A stretch of 33,590 nt of DNA from Phycicoccus sp. Soil748 (GTDB lineage Bacteria > Actinomycetota > Actinomycetes > Actinomycetales > Dermatophilaceae), in the NCBI RefSeq assembly GCF_001428025.1, contig NZ_LMSC01000008.1:190545-224134 (forward strand), in the 5' to 3' direction. Positions within the stretch are counted from its first letter, which is position 1. Each line of letters opens with the position of its first letter. The position numbers and the translations under genes are program-made. Shown here piece by piece: positions 1-8,360 of the stretch. A model generated the notes under the pieces. The model was given only the letters and a program-made list of their open reading frames with translations. It ran no database searches and was not told the DNA's origin.

Positions 1-2
1 CC

Positions 3-1760
3 AACATCGGCGGCGAGGTCGTGTTCGACGACTGCTACCAGGGCAACCCGCTCGTCAACGCCCTGTGCGTCGGCGCCATGCGCGTCGAGGACATCCACCT
101 CGCCAAGGCCTCCGGCGTCGGCAACAAGGTGATCCTGTTCGGCGCCAGGACCGGTGGCGACGGCATCGGCGGCGTCTCGGTCCTCGCGTCCGAGACCTTC
201 GACGAGGGCGGCCCCACCAAGCGCCCCGCGGTGCAGGTCGGCGACCCGTTCGCCGAGAAGGTGCTCATCGAGTGCTGCCTCGACCTGTATGCCGCGCACG
301 TCGTGGACGGCATCCAGGACCTCGGCGGTGCGGGCCTGTCCTGCGCCACCAGCGAGCTCGCGTCCAACGGTGACGGCGGCATGCAGATCGAGCTCGACCG
401 GGTCCCGCTGCGTGACGCCTCGCTCCGCCCTGAGGAGATCCTCATGTCGGAGAGCCAGGAGCGCATGATGGCCGTGGTCGAGCCGGGGAAGCTCGACGAG
501 TTCATGGCCATCACCGACCGCTGGGACGTCGAGGCGACCGTCCTCGGCGAGGTGACCGACGGCGACCACCTCGTCATCACCTGGCACGGCGAGGTCATCG
601 TCGACGTGCCGCCGCGCTCGGTCGCCCACGAGGGCCCGACCTACCACCGCCCCCTGGCGCGCCCGGACTACCTGGACCTGTTGCAGGCCAACGGGACCGG
701 CACGCTGGCCAAGCCGGTCGACGGCGAGGGCCTGAAGGCCGACCTGCTCACCCTGCTGGCCTCGCCCAACCTGTGCGACAAGTCCTGGGTCACCGACCAG
801 TACGACCGCTACGTCCTGGGCAACACCGCGCTCGCGATGCCCGACGACGCCGGGGTGGTGCGTGTCGACGAGGAGACGGGCCGCGGCGTCGCGATCTCCA
901 CCGACTGCAACAGCCGGTTCGCCAAGCTCGACCCCTACACAGGGGCCCAGCTCGCGCTCGCCGAGTCCTACCGCAACGTCGCCACCGCAGGTGCGACGCC
1001 GCTCGCCGTCACCGACTGCCTCAACTTCGGCTCGCCGGAGGACCCGGGCGTGATGTGGCAGTTCCGCGAGGCGGTCAAAGGCATCGCCGAGGGCTGCAAG
1101 ACCCTCGGCATCCCGGTCACCGGCGGCAACGTCAGCTTCTACAACCAGACCGGCGACACGGCCATCCACCCCACCCCGGTCATCGGCGTCCTGGGCGTCA
1201 TGGACGACGTCGCCCGGCGCACCCCGTCGGGCTGGAAGACGCCCGGCCAGGTCGTCTACCTCCTCGGCGCCACCCGCGACGAGCTCGCCGGTGGCGAGTG
1301 GGCGCACGTCGTCCACGGCCACCTGGGCGGCCTGCCGCCCAAGGTCGACCTCGGCGCCGAGCAGCTCCTCGGCGAGATCCTCGTCAACGCAAGCCGCGAC
1401 GGCCTCGTCGACGCGGCCCACGACCTCTCCGACGGCGGCCTCGCGGTCGCCCTCGCCGAGGCGACGATGAGGTACGGCGTCGGTGCGCGGATCTGGCTCG
1501 ACGAGGTGTGCGAGCGCGACGGCGTCGACGCCTTCACCGCGCTCTACAGCGAGTCGACCGCCCGGGTCGTCGTCAGCGTGCCCCGCTCGGAGGAGGTGCG
1601 GTTCACCGACATGTGCACCGCCCGAGGACAGGTCCACGCGCGCATCGGTGTCGTCGACGACCAGACCGACGGGATCGACGTCCAGGGCCACTTCTCGGTG
1701 GGTCTTGCCGCGCTTCGCGACGCCCACACCCGTACGCTGCCGGAGGTCTTCGGCAGGTAG
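3..1760 (+). CDS. purL: Phosphoribosylformylglycinamidine synthase subunit PurL (5'-truncated by window edge)
   Basis: ATP- and glutamine-dependent conversion of FGAR to FGAM, step 4 of de novo purine synthesis in the cytoplasm; this small-type PurL works with PurS and PurQ, which are not in view. The frame is open from base 3, so the N-terminal part lies outside the window; about 585 residues of a usual 740-780 are present. Visible are the end of the first AIRS half ([20 protein letters not shown]), the repeated AIRS fold with [17 protein letters not shown] and [10 protein letters not shown], and the C-terminal [15 protein letters not shown] segment typical of the ATP-binding region. The GTG at 21 is internal, not a start. 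Identification is secure. A histidine kinase follows about 50 bases later on the same strand. Confidence 0.97.
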   Translation, partial: NIGGEVVFDDCYQGNPLVNALCVGAMRVEDIHLAKASGVGNKVILFGARTGGDGIGGVSVLASETFDEGGPTKRPAVQVGDPFAEKVLIECCLDLYAAHVVDGIQDLGGAGLSCATSELASNGDGGMQIELDRVPLRDASLRPEEILMSESQERMMAVVEPGKLDEFMAITDRWDVEATVLGEVTDGDHLVITWHGEVIVDVPPRSVAHEGPTYHRPLARPDYLDLLQANGTGTLAKPVDGEGLKADLLTLLASPNLCDKSWVTDQYDRYVLGNTALAMPDDAGVVRVDEETGRGVAISTDCNSRFAKLDPYTGAQLALAESYRNVATAGATPLAVTDCLNFGSPEDPGVMWQFREAVKGIAEGCKTLGIPVTGGNVSFYNQTGDTAIHPTPVIGVLGVMDDVARRTPSGWKTPGQVVYLLGATRDELAGGEWAHVVHGHLGGLPPKVDLGAEQLLGEILVNASRDGLVDAAHDLSDGGLAVALAEATMRYGVGARIWLDEVCERDGVDAFTALYSESTARVVVSVPRSEEVRFTDMCTARGQVHARIGVVDDQTDGIDVQGHFSVGLAALRDAHTRTLPEVFGR

Positions 1761-1812
1761 GCGGCCGGAGCGGGGGCGACCAGGTAGGGGGGAACGCAAC
1801 CGAGGAGTGTCG

Positions 1813-2994
1813 TTGAGCTCAGTGCAGGACCTCGCGCGCCGCGAGGCGATCGACGAGTACGAGGTGCTGGGGCGGGAGCCCGAGCCGGAGCTGCAGAGGC
1901 TGGTCGAGCTGGCCGCCGCCGTGTGCGACGTGCCCACGGCGGTGATCAACATCATCGACGACCGGCACCAGCACCAGGTCGCGGCCGTCGGCCTCACGGC
2001 GAGCGTGTGCGCCCGTGAGGACTCCATGTGCGCCCGGGTCCTCGGCGACGCCGAGCTGGTGGTGGGGCCGGACGCGCGCCTCGACGCGCGGTTCGCCACG
2101 AACCCGTTCGTCACCGGCGACATCGCGTCGGTGCGCTTCTACGCCTCGAGCCCGCTGGTGACGCCGACGGGGGTGCCCATCGGCACCCTCTGCGTCTTCG
2201 ACGACGTCCCGCGTGGCCTGTCCGCCTCGGGGGCCCGGGCGCTGGAGGTCCTCGCGGAGCAGGTCGTCGACGTCCTCGAGCTGCGACGCCTGAGCCGGGA
2301 GCTCGCCCGGTCCAACGAGCAGCTCACCCAGTTCGCCGGACAGGTCAGCCACGACCTGCGCAACCCGCTCGCGGCGCTCGTCGGGTTCCTCGAGGTCGCG
2401 GCCGACACCCCCGGCGTCTCGGAGGTGCCCGACGCCGCTCGCGCACTCGCCCGCGCCGAGTCGTCCGCCGCGCGCATGACGGCGATGATCGGCGACCTGC
2501 TGGCCTTCGCCCGCGTCGGCGGGGGAGCGCGGCTCGCCCCGGTGGACCTGCAGCAGGAGGCCAAGGCGGTGCTGGAGGACCTGTCCGCGGAGGTCGTGGC
2601 GCGGCGAGCCGAGGTGGAGGTGGGCGCCCTGCCCACGGTCACCGGTGACGGCACCCTGCTGCGCGCCCTGCTGCAGAACCTCCTCGCCAACGCCGTGAAG
2701 TTCAGCGCCGGGCACGGGCAGCGGCCTGTGGTGGGCGTCGGCGCAGAGGCCGTTCCCGGCGGGTGGCGCGTCACGGTCGACGACAACGGGCCGGGCGTCG
2801 CCGTCGAGGACCGCGACCGGGTGTTCGAGCTGCTGGCGCGCGGCGAGGACCAGGAGTCGGTCGACGGCCTGGGCATCGGCCTGAGCACGTGCCGCCGCAT
2901 CGTGCAGTCGCACGGGGGGCGCATAGGCATCACGGATTCTGAGCTGGGCGGGGCCTGCGTCTGGGTCTTCCTGCCCCAGCGCAAGGCCGCCTGA
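1813..2994 (+). CDS. GAF-domain sensor histidine kinase
   Basis: Probably a cytoplasmic sensor kinase: no membrane segment is seen. An N-terminal GAF domain (about residues 15-150, with VINIIDDRHQHQVAAVG and VRFYASSPLVTPTGVPIGTL) precedes a HisKA dimerisation helix with phospho-accepting His near residue 180 (QVSHDLRNPLAAL), an N box (LLQNLLANAVKF), a G1 box (DDNGPGV) and a G2 box (GLGIGLS), so all ATP-binding motifs look intact. Start: TTG 1813 has GAGGAG five bases upstream; GTG 1807 and GTG 1822 are alternatives. The length of about 393 aa is normal. No response regulator gene is adjacent, so its partner is unknown. Its last 14 bases begin a 20-bp tandem repeat that contains the stop codon. 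Confidence 0.88.
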   Translation: MSSVQDLARREAIDEYEVLGREPEPELQRLVELAAAVCDVPTAVINIIDDRHQHQVAAVGLTASVCAREDSMCARVLGDAELVVGPDARLDARFATNPFVTGDIASVRFYASSPLVTPTGVPIGTLCVFDDVPRGLSASGARALEVLAEQVVDVLELRRLSRELARSNEQLTQFAGQVSHDLRNPLAALVGFLEVAADTPGVSEVPDAARALARAESSAARMTAMIGDLLAFARVGGGARLAPVDLQQEAKAVLEDLSAEVVARRAEVEVGALPTVTGDGTLLRALLQNLLANAVKFSAGHGQRPVVGVGAEAVPGGWRVTVDDNGPGVAVEDRDRVFELLARGEDQESVDGLGIGLSTCRRIVQSHGGRIGITDSELGGACVWVFLPQRKAA

Positions 2995-3040
2995 CCCACC
3001 GCAAGGCCGCCTGACCCACCGCAAGGCTGCCCGACCCGAC
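2981..3040. repeat. Three tandem copies of a 20-bp unit spanning a stop codon
   Basis: The unit GCAAGGCCGCCTGACCCACC occurs at 2981-3000 and, identically, at 3001-3020. A third copy at 3021-3040 has about four mismatches. The first copy encodes the last residues and the TGA of the histidine kinase. Because 20 is not a multiple of three, copies two and three do not extend the reading frame. It looks like replication slippage. Confidence 0.9.
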
Positions 3041-3169
3041 GCGGCGAAACCACCCGTACCGGCCCGTGACGTGCGAGCGGTCCGGTCGCGCTCCCCCTCC
3101 GCGCGGCCGGACCGTTCGTCCCCTTGGTGTCCCCGCCTCGAAGACTACGGCCGGGTGCCGACAGCGTCG

Positions 3170-3187
3170 ATGGGTAGAACTACCCAT
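3170..3187. promoter_or_regulatory. 18-bp perfect palindrome, operator-like
   Basis: ATGGGTAGAACTACCCAT consists of ATGGGTAG and its exact reverse complement around AA. It lies in the 286-base gap between the histidine kinase and the sterol-carrier-like gene, about 80 bases before that gene's -10. The half TACCCAT fits the NarL-type heptamer TACYYMT, but here the heptamers point outward around GAAC rather than in the 7-2-7 order. Binding by a regulator is inferred. Confidence 0.5.
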
Positions 3188-3268
3188 GGAGTGACCATGT
3201 CCGGACGAGGACGAGGCATGTGTCAGGCACGTGTCAGGCGCCGTGGCAGGCATCGCGTCCACGCCACC

Positions 3269-3274
3269 TACGAT
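3269..3274 (+). promoter_or_regulatory. -10 element TACGAT, leaderless type
   Basis: TACGAT ends six bases before ATG 3281 and there is no Shine-Dalgarno sequence, so transcription should begin at or next to the start codon. This fixes the start of the sterol-carrier-like gene. Confidence 0.6.
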
Positions 3275-3280
3275 GCCGGT

Positions 3281-3643
3281 ATGCCGCCGCGTCGCCGAGT
3301 CCCCGTCGCCGCCGGCCGCGCCGCCGTGGAGCGGTGGCGCGCTGAGCGGCTCGACACCTCGCGGGACGACCTGGCCACGGCTGTGCGCTACACCCTCGAG
3401 GAGCTGGCGACCGTCGCCCCCGGACGCAGCGTGGAGGTGCGCGTGCCACCGTTCGGGGCGGTGCAGTGCGTCGCAGGGACCACCCACACCCGCGGCACGC
3501 CGCCCAACGTCGTCGAGACCGACGCCCAGACGTGGCTCGAGGTGGCCACCGGGCTGGTGAGCTGGCAGGCGGCCTGGGACGCCGGGAGCCTGCGCGTCAG
3601 CGGGCACCGCGCCGACCTCGACCAGCACATGCCCCTGGCCTGA
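3281..3643 (+). CDS. Sterol-carrier (SCP-like) family protein
   Basis: A 120-residue soluble protein resembling the actinobacterial sterol carrier family proteins found near purL and purF. Sequence signs: a basic N-terminus (PPRRRVPVAAG), RYTLEELATVAPGRSVEVRVPP, then the conserved FGAVQCVAGTTHTRGTPPNVVE and ETDAQTWLEVATGLVSWQAA, ending with a segment like SCP2 tails (AGSLRVSGHRADLDQHMPL). The ligand is unknown; the SCP2 fold suggests a hydrophobic molecule, which is inference. ATG 3281 is chosen because a TACGAT -10 lies six bases upstream, making a leaderless message likely; the longer open frame upstream is arginine-rich and unlikely to be coding. It converges with the Gfo/Idh oxidoreductase gene, whose stop lies 10 bases away. 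Confidence 0.75.
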   Translation: MPPRRRVPVAAGRAAVERWRAERLDTSRDDLATAVRYTLEELATVAPGRSVEVRVPPFGAVQCVAGTTHTRGTPPNVVETDAQTWLEVATGLVSWQAAWDAGSLRVSGHRADLDQHMPLA

Positions 3644-3652
3644 GCGACGCGC

Positions 3653-4693
3653 TCACTCGCCGGGGAACGTGACGCCCAGCTGGCGGCGTACCGAGTCCAT
3701 CGCGGCCATGACCGCCACGGTCTCCGACCACGGCATGAGGGGCGACTCGGTCGCGCCGGCGGCGATGCACCGCGCTGCCTCCGCGGCCTCGAAGTGCAGC
3801 CCGTGCTCGCGGTCGCTGGGCTCCAGCACGTCGAGCACCTCGTCGTCGGGGCCGACCAGGCGCAGGGTCGACTGGGCGAAGAACGGGGTGGCGAGCTCGA
3901 GCCGCGCGATGGTGCCGGCGATCGACGCCGTCGTCGGGGTGCTAGCCACCATGCTCGACCCGACCAGGCCGATCGCGCCGTGCTCGTTGCGGACCACGAC
4001 CGACTCCTGCGCGTCGACCCCCAGCCCGGTGAGGGAACCGGTGGCCGTGACGTCGGTCAGGGTGCCCAGCACCATCGAGGCGAACGAGAGCGGGTAGACC
4101 CCGAGGTCGAGGAGGGCGCCACCGGCGAGGGCGGGGTCGGACAGCCGCTGGGGACCGTCGGGGTGCAGCAGCTGACCGTGGTCGGCAGCGACCATGTGCA
4201 CCTCACCGAGCAGTCCCTTCTCGAGGCACTGGCGCACGACGTCGAGGTGCGGCAGGAAGCGCGTCCACATCGCCTCCATCGCGAACAGGCCCCGGCCCCC
4301 GGCCGCCTCGAACACCGCGCGGGCCTCGGCGGCGTTGCGGGTGAAGGCCTTCTCCACGAGGACCGGTTTGCCCGCACCCAGCGCCAGCAGCGCGTGGGCG
4401 GCGTGCTCGCTGTGCGGCGAGGCGACGTAGACGACGTCGACCTCGGGGTCGGCCACGAGCTCCTCGTACGATCCGTACGCCGCCGGCACCCCGAAGTCGC
4501 GGGCGAAGGACTCCGCCCGGTCGGTGCTGCGGGAGGCGACCGCGACGACCTGCTGACGGGTCCTGGCCTGCAGGGCCGCGACGAACGACCGCGCGATGCC
4601 GCCGGGCGCGATGACGCCCCAGCGCAGGACAGGCGCCTCCATGGGGTCGGGGGTGCGGGTCGTCGGCAGGCGCAGGCCAGCGGCAGTCGTCAT
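3653..4693 (-). CDS. Gfo/Idh/MocA family NAD(P)-dependent oxidoreductase
   Basis: A soluble dehydrogenase of about 346 aa. The N-terminal Rossmann fold shows RWGVIAPGGIARSFVAALQ and VVAVASRSTDRAESFARDFGVPAAYGSYEELV; the usual EKP motif of the family appears as VLVEKAF, with the catalytic-site lysine present. The C-terminal substrate domain has FLPHLDVVRQCLEKGLLGEV and GGALLDLGVYPLSFASMVLG. The substrate, probably a sugar or polyol, cannot be told. Start ATG 4693 is preferred; ATG 4726 would overlap the upstream gene's end, and ATG 4642 is a third option. CAGGAT six bases upstream resembles the leaderless -10 of neighbours. It is the last gene of a minus-strand set behind the spermidine-synthase-like gene, 17 bases away. 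Confidence 0.9.
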   Translation of the reverse strand: MTTAAGLRLPTTRTPDPMEAPVLRWGVIAPGGIARSFVAALQARTRQQVVAVASRSTDRAESFARDFGVPAAYGSYEELVADPEVDVVYVASPHSEHAAHALLALGAGKPVLVEKAFTRNAAEARAVFEAAGGRGLFAMEAMWTRFLPHLDVVRQCLEKGLLGEVHMVAADHGQLLHPDGPQRLSDPALAGGALLDLGVYPLSFASMVLGTLTDVTATGSLTGLGVDAQESVVVRNEHGAIGLVGSSMVASTPTTASIAGTIARLELATPFFAQSTLRLVGPDDEVLDVLEPSDREHGLHFEAAEAARCIAAGATESPLMPWSETVAVMAAMDSVRRQLGVTFPGE

Positions 4694-4710
4694 GGCCTCA
4701 TCCTGCCGGG

Positions 4711-5511
4711 TCAGCGCACGCGCCAACGATCGACCACCGGTGGCTCCGGCGACGCCTGGGCGTCCTCGTCGCCGAAGGGCTGGGCCGATCCGAGTGACCT
4801 GGTGAGCTGCGGCCCGTGGAGCAGCGTCGCGGAGAACGCCGTCATCGCGATGCGGCGCGTCATCGCCTCCAGCGGCAGCGGCTGGGCGCTCGCGGCAAGG
4901 ACGGTGTTGCCGAAGCGGCGGCCCTTGCGCACCTCCGAGGTGGCCACGGCTGCGGTATGCGGTAGCACCTCGCTGATGGATGCGTGCAGCCGCGCGAGGT
5001 GGCGGCGGTTCGGCTCGTCAGCGGTGTTCATGAGCAGCAGCCCGCCGGGGCGCAGCACCCGGCGCACGTCGGTGAACCACGGGGTCGACGCCAGCTCGGC
5101 GGGCACCCGGCCGCCGGCGAACGCGTCGACGACCACGACGTCCGCGCTGGACTCCGCCAGGGCGCTCAGCCCGCTGCGGCCGTCGACCGGGCGCACGCGG
5201 ATCCGGTGACCGCGCGGGAGGGGGAGCTGGTGGCGCACCGCCTGGGTGAGGTCGGCGTCCGGCTCGAGGACGACCTGCGGCGAACCGGGGCGGGTGTGGG
5301 CGAGGTAGCGCGGAAGGGTCAGTCCGGCCCCGCCGAGGTGGGTGACGACCAGCGGTCCCTCGGGCAGGGCGTCGAGGAGCGCAGCGAGGAACTGGACGTA
5401 CTCGAAGACGATCAGGCGCGGGTCGTCGAGCTGCACGTGCGACTGGGGGTGGCCGTCCATCATCACGACGGTCCCGCCGCTCCCGTCGTCGACGAGCTCG
5501 ACCGACGACAC
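4711..5511 (-). CDS. Spermidine-synthase-like (fused-type) methyltransferase-fold protein
   Basis: About 266 aa with the polyamine synthase/methyltransferase fold. It opens with a beta-strand tetramerisation-like segment (VELVDDGSGGTVVMMDGHPQSHVQLDD), then FEYVQFLAALLDALPEGP, the nucleotide-site glycine loop THLGGAGLTLPRYLA, VVLEPDADLTQAVR with the acidic residue that grips the ribose, and ADVVVVDAFAGGRVPAEL. These match actinobacterial proteins annotated as spermidine synthase, although many of them do not make spermidine; real activity is unknown. The GTG start at 5511 lies two bases after the stop of the upstream alcohol dehydrogenase, so the pair is probably co-transcribed and translationally coupled. 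The C-terminal tail is rich in Glu, Asp and Pro and is probably disordered. Confidence 0.82.
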   Translation of the reverse strand: MSSVELVDDGSGGTVVMMDGHPQSHVQLDDPRLIVFEYVQFLAALLDALPEGPLVVTHLGGAGLTLPRYLAHTRPGSPQVVLEPDADLTQAVRHQLPLPRGHRIRVRPVDGRSGLSALAESSADVVVVDAFAGGRVPAELASTPWFTDVRRVLRPGGLLLMNTADEPNRRHLARLHASISEVLPHTAAVATSEVRKGRRFGNTVLAASAQPLPLEAMTRRIAMTAFSATLLHGPQLTRSLGSAQPFGDEDAQASPEPPVVDRWRVR

Positions 5512-5513
5512 CG

Positions 5514-6560
5514 TCAGGGCCGCAGCAGCGACTTGATGGCGCGACGCTCGTCCATCGCCGCGTAGCCCTCGGCGACCTCGGCCAGCGGGAGCTCGAGGTC
5601 GAACACCAGGCCGGGGTTGATGGCGCCGGCAAGGACGTCGTCGCGCAGCTCGGGCAGGTACTGCCGCGCCGGGGCCATGCCGCCGGCGACGCCGACGTTG
5701 CGCACGAACATGTCGCGCACGGGGTACTCGACACCGTGGGGGGCGCCGACGTAGCCCACCGTCGCACCGGGCCGGGCGGCCGCGATCGCGGTGAGCATCG
5801 ACTCCTTGGTGCCCACGCACTCCAGGACGGCGTCCGCGCCGACGCCGCCGGTGAGCTCGAGGACGGCCGCGACCGCCTCGTCACCACGCGCCTCGACCAC
5901 GTCGGTGGCACCGAACTCGCGCGCCACCTTCTGCCGCGGCTCGTGGCGTGACATGGCGATGATGCGCTCGGCCCCCATCCGGGCCGCCGCGAGGACGCCG
6001 CTCAGCCCCACCGCGCCGTCGCCGACGACGACGACGGTGTCGCCCTCGGCCACCCGGGCGGCCACGGCGGCGTGCCAGCCGGTGCCCATCACGTCGGACA
6101 GCGTCAGCAGCGACGGCACCAGCGCGTCGTCGGGGACCTCACGGGTGGAGACCAGGGTGCCGTCGGCGAGCGGCACGCGGACGTACTCGCCCTGGCCGCC
6201 GTCCGCCATCACACCGTCGCGGTCCGGCCCGCCCCAGAACCCGCCGTGGTCGCACTGCGACTGGATGCCGACGCGGCAGTGCGGGCACGTGTTGTCGGAG
6301 TACATGAACGGCGCGATGACGAAGTCGCCCGCGCGCAGGCTGCGCACCTCGCTGCCGACCTCCTCGACGATGCCGACGAACTCGTGGCCGATGCGCGACG
6401 GCTCGGTCACGTCGTTGATGCCGCGGTAGGGCCACAGGTCGCTGCCGCACACGCAGGCAGCGGTCACCCGCACGATCGCGTCGGTGGGCTTGGCGATGGT
6501 CGGGTCCGGGACCTCGTCGAGTCGGACGTCTCCGGGGGCGTGCAGCACGGTGGCCTTCAT
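5514..6560 (-). CDS. Zinc-dependent alcohol dehydrogenase (MDR superfamily)
   Basis: About 348 aa, cytosolic, NAD(P)-linked medium-chain dehydrogenase. The catalytic zinc ligands are visible in AACVCGSDLWPYRG and GHEFVGIVEEVG. The structural-zinc lobe is NTCPHCRVGIQSQC, in which only three cysteines are obvious and an Asp sits where the first usually is. The coenzyme fold has VVVVGDGAVGLSGVLAA and IIAMSRHEPRQKVAREFGA; the absence of an acidic residue after the second strand plus MSRHEPR hints at NADP use, which is inference. ATG 6560 is chosen for the family-typical opening KATVLHAPGDVRLDEVPDP. It is the first gene of a minus-strand operon and divergent from the luciferase-like gene, with an 18-bp palindrome in the shared promoter region. 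Confidence 0.92.
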   Translation of the reverse strand: MKATVLHAPGDVRLDEVPDPTIAKPTDAIVRVTAACVCGSDLWPYRGINDVTEPSRIGHEFVGIVEEVGSEVRSLRAGDFVIAPFMYSDNTCPHCRVGIQSQCDHGGFWGGPDRDGVMADGGQGEYVRVPLADGTLVSTREVPDDALVPSLLTLSDVMGTGWHAAVAARVAEGDTVVVVGDGAVGLSGVLAAARMGAERIIAMSRHEPRQKVAREFGATDVVEARGDEAVAAVLELTGGVGADAVLECVGTKESMLTAIAAARPGATVGYVGAPHGVEYPVRDMFVRNVGVAGGMAPARQYLPELRDDVLAGAINPGLVFDLELPLAEVAEGYAAMDERRAIKSLLRP

Positions 6561-6573
6561 GGGCCCAGCCTCC

Positions 6574-6591
6574 CACGCCACCGGTGGCGTG
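6574..6591. promoter_or_regulatory. 18-bp perfect palindrome between divergent genes
   Basis: CACGCCACCGGTGGCGTG is its own exact reverse complement. It sits in the 86-base gap between the alcohol dehydrogenase and the luciferase-like oxidoreductase, 14 bases from the first gene's start. It is where an operator for one or both promoters would be. No regulator gene is adjacent. Confidence 0.5.
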
Positions 6592-6634
6592 CCTCGGCGG
6601 AGGTGTGGCGCGTGGGCCCGCCCCCGGGACGGGA

Positions 6635-6640
6635 TACGGT
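6635..6640 (+). promoter_or_regulatory. -10 element TACGGT, leaderless type
   Basis: TACGGT ends six bases before ATG 6647 without a Shine-Dalgarno sequence, supporting a leaderless transcript and this start codon. Confidence 0.6.
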
Positions 6641-6646
6641 CGCGAC

Positions 6647-7519
6647 ATGCGCGTCGGCATCACGATCCTCCCGGAGCACCGCTGGACCGAGGCCGCGCCG
6701 TTGTGGCGCCGCGCCGAGGAGTACGGGTTCGACCACGCGTGGACCTACGACCACCTCGTGTGGGCGGGGCTGCCCGACTCCCCCTGGTTCGGCGCGTTGC
6801 CGACCCTGACCGCGGCGGCCACGGTCACCTCGCGGATCCGGCTGGGCACGTTCGTCAGCTCACCCAACTACCGCCACCCCTATGCGTTCCTGCGCGACCT
6901 GCTCGCCGTCGACGACGTCTCGGGTGGGCGCCTCGTCGTCGGCCTCGGCACCGGCGGCGACCTCGACTCGCGCATCCTCGGGGAGGACCGGCCGCTCAGG
7001 GAACGGGTCGACCGGTTCCACGAGTTCGTCGAGGTCCTCGACCGGCTCCTGCTCGAGGACCACGTCGACCACCGCGGCGAGCACTACACGACTGCCGACG
7101 CCCGGACGCTGCCCGGCGCGGTGCAGCAGCCGCGCCTGCCGTTCCTCGTGGCGGCCAACGGCCCGCGGTCGCTGCGCCTGGCGGCTCGGTACGGTCAGGG
7201 CTGGGTGACCTACGGCCGCGGTGGCGACACCCTTGAGGACTGGTGGTCGGGCGTCGAGGCGCTCGGTCGGCTGCTCGACGAGGCGGAGGCCACCGCGGCC
7301 CGGGAGCAACCGCTGGACCGCTACCTGTCGCTCGACGGCTCGCCACGGTTCTCCCTGGAGTCCGTGGGCCTGTTCGAGGACATGGTGGGCCGGGCGGGGC
7401 GCCTCGGGTTCACCGACGTCGTCACGCACTGGCCGCGCGCCTCCGAGCCCTACTCGGGCTCGGAGGCGGTGCTGGAGCAGGTCGCCGAGAGGCTCGACGA
7501 CCTGCGCTCGCTCAGCTGA
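6647..7519 (+). CDS. LLM-class (luciferase-like) F420/flavin-dependent oxidoreductase
   Basis: A 290-residue TIM-barrel oxidoreductase of the bacterial luciferase-like family; in actinobacteria such proteins often use coenzyme F420, but the cofactor is not proven here. Seen are the opening strand RVGITILPEHRW, EEYGFDHAWTYDHLVWAGL, IRLGTFVSSPNYRHP, the family-typical DDVSGGRLVVGLGTGGD, RERVDRFHEFVEVLDRLL and LPFLVAANGPRSLRLAARYGQGW. The C-terminal region holds VTHWPR and a helical end. The start is fixed by the leaderless-type -10 at 6635. Its last eight bases overlap the end of the convergent anti-sigma gene. Confidence 0.88.
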   Translation: MRVGITILPEHRWTEAAPLWRRAEEYGFDHAWTYDHLVWAGLPDSPWFGALPTLTAAATVTSRIRLGTFVSSPNYRHPYAFLRDLLAVDDVSGGRLVVGLGTGGDLDSRILGEDRPLRERVDRFHEFVEVLDRLLLEDHVDHRGEHYTTADARTLPGAVQQPRLPFLVAANGPRSLRLAARYGQGWVTYGRGGDTLEDWWSGVEALGRLLDEAEATAAREQPLDRYLSLDGSPRFSLESVGLFEDMVGRAGRLGFTDVVTHWPRASEPYSGSEAVLEQVAERLDDLRSLS

Positions 7520-8360
7520 AGGAGAACAGCGCCAGCGGAGCGCTCGTCGGCGCGGTCGAGCCCCCGGCCGGCTCGAGCGTGACCCCGGCAGCCGAGGCCG
7601 TCGAGGCGTCGCCCTCGAGCATCACCGTCAGGGTCGAGGCGCTGCCGTGCGGCATGACGCCGGCGTTGACCATTCCCTTGCCGGGCTGGTCGAACCAGAA
7701 CTGGTAGTCCTTGCCGGTGGGCGCGGCAGCCATGTTGTCGGCGACCACGACGGCCTTGTGCAGCGAGGCGCTGCGCACGATGGTCACCTTGGCGTCACCG
7801 ATGTTCTTCACGACCCGCTGGGCGTCGGGTGCCTCGAGCACCTGCTCGGACGCCGACACGGGCGCCTTGGCCGGCCCGTTGTCCCAAGGGCTCCACGCGA
7901 TGCCCCCGGCGATGAGGGCGACGGCGGCGGCGGCGCCGACGAGCCACTCCGCCACCGGGCGACGGCGACGACGCAGGGGGACCACGTTGGCCGGCAGGTC
8001 CGGGGCCCGGGCATCGGGTGCCGGCTCCGGGTCGTCGTCGATGACGACGGGGATGCGTGCCGCAGGGGCGTCGGGGTCCGGGGCGTCGTCGTCCTGGAGC
8101 CCGCGCCCGCCGGCTTCCGGCTGCTCGAGCGGCGGCAGGGGGCGGACGGTGCGGATCCTGGCGAGGACCGCGGCCCGCATGCCGGGCGGGGGAACGGCCT
8201 CGCTGACGAGGGAGAGGTGGGCGCCGGCCTCGACCAGGCTGGCGACCTCGGCGCGGCACTCGGGGCACTCGGCGAGGTGGCGCTCGAACGCGGCGCGCTC
8301 CTGCTCGTCGATCGCGTCGACCGCGTAGGCGCCGACCAGGCTGTGGACGTCGGCACTCAT
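7512..8360 (-). CDS. rskA: Anti-sigma-K factor RskA-like, membrane anchored
   Basis: Membrane-bound inhibitor of the sigma factor encoded immediately upstream. The cytoplasmic N-terminus (DVHSLVGAYAVDAIDEQERAAFERH) carries a zinc-type anti-sigma motif HLAECPECRAEV. A Pro/Asp-rich linker follows, then one membrane segment near residues 140-158 (WLVGAAAAVALIAGGIAW). The extracytoplasmic RskA domain has VKNIGDAKVTIVRSASLHKAVVV, YQFWFDQPGKGMVNAGVM and LTVMLEGDASTASAAGVTLEPAGGS, the usual RskA signature. At 282 aa it is a little longer than mycobacterial RskA. The ATG overlaps the sigma-factor TGA (ATGA, 8357-8360), so the pair is translationally coupled. Release probably needs regulated proteolysis, known from the family but not visible here. 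Confidence 0.92.
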   Translation of the reverse strand: MSADVHSLVGAYAVDAIDEQERAAFERHLAECPECRAEVASLVEAGAHLSLVSEAVPPPGMRAAVLARIRTVRPLPPLEQPEAGGRGLQDDDAPDPDAPAARIPVVIDDDPEPAPDARAPDLPANVVPLRRRRRPVAEWLVGAAAAVALIAGGIAWSPWDNGPAKAPVSASEQVLEAPDAQRVVKNIGDAKVTIVRSASLHKAVVVADNMAAAPTGKDYQFWFDQPGKGMVNAGVMPHGSASTLTVMLEGDASTASAAGVTLEPAGGSTAPTSAPLALFSFS

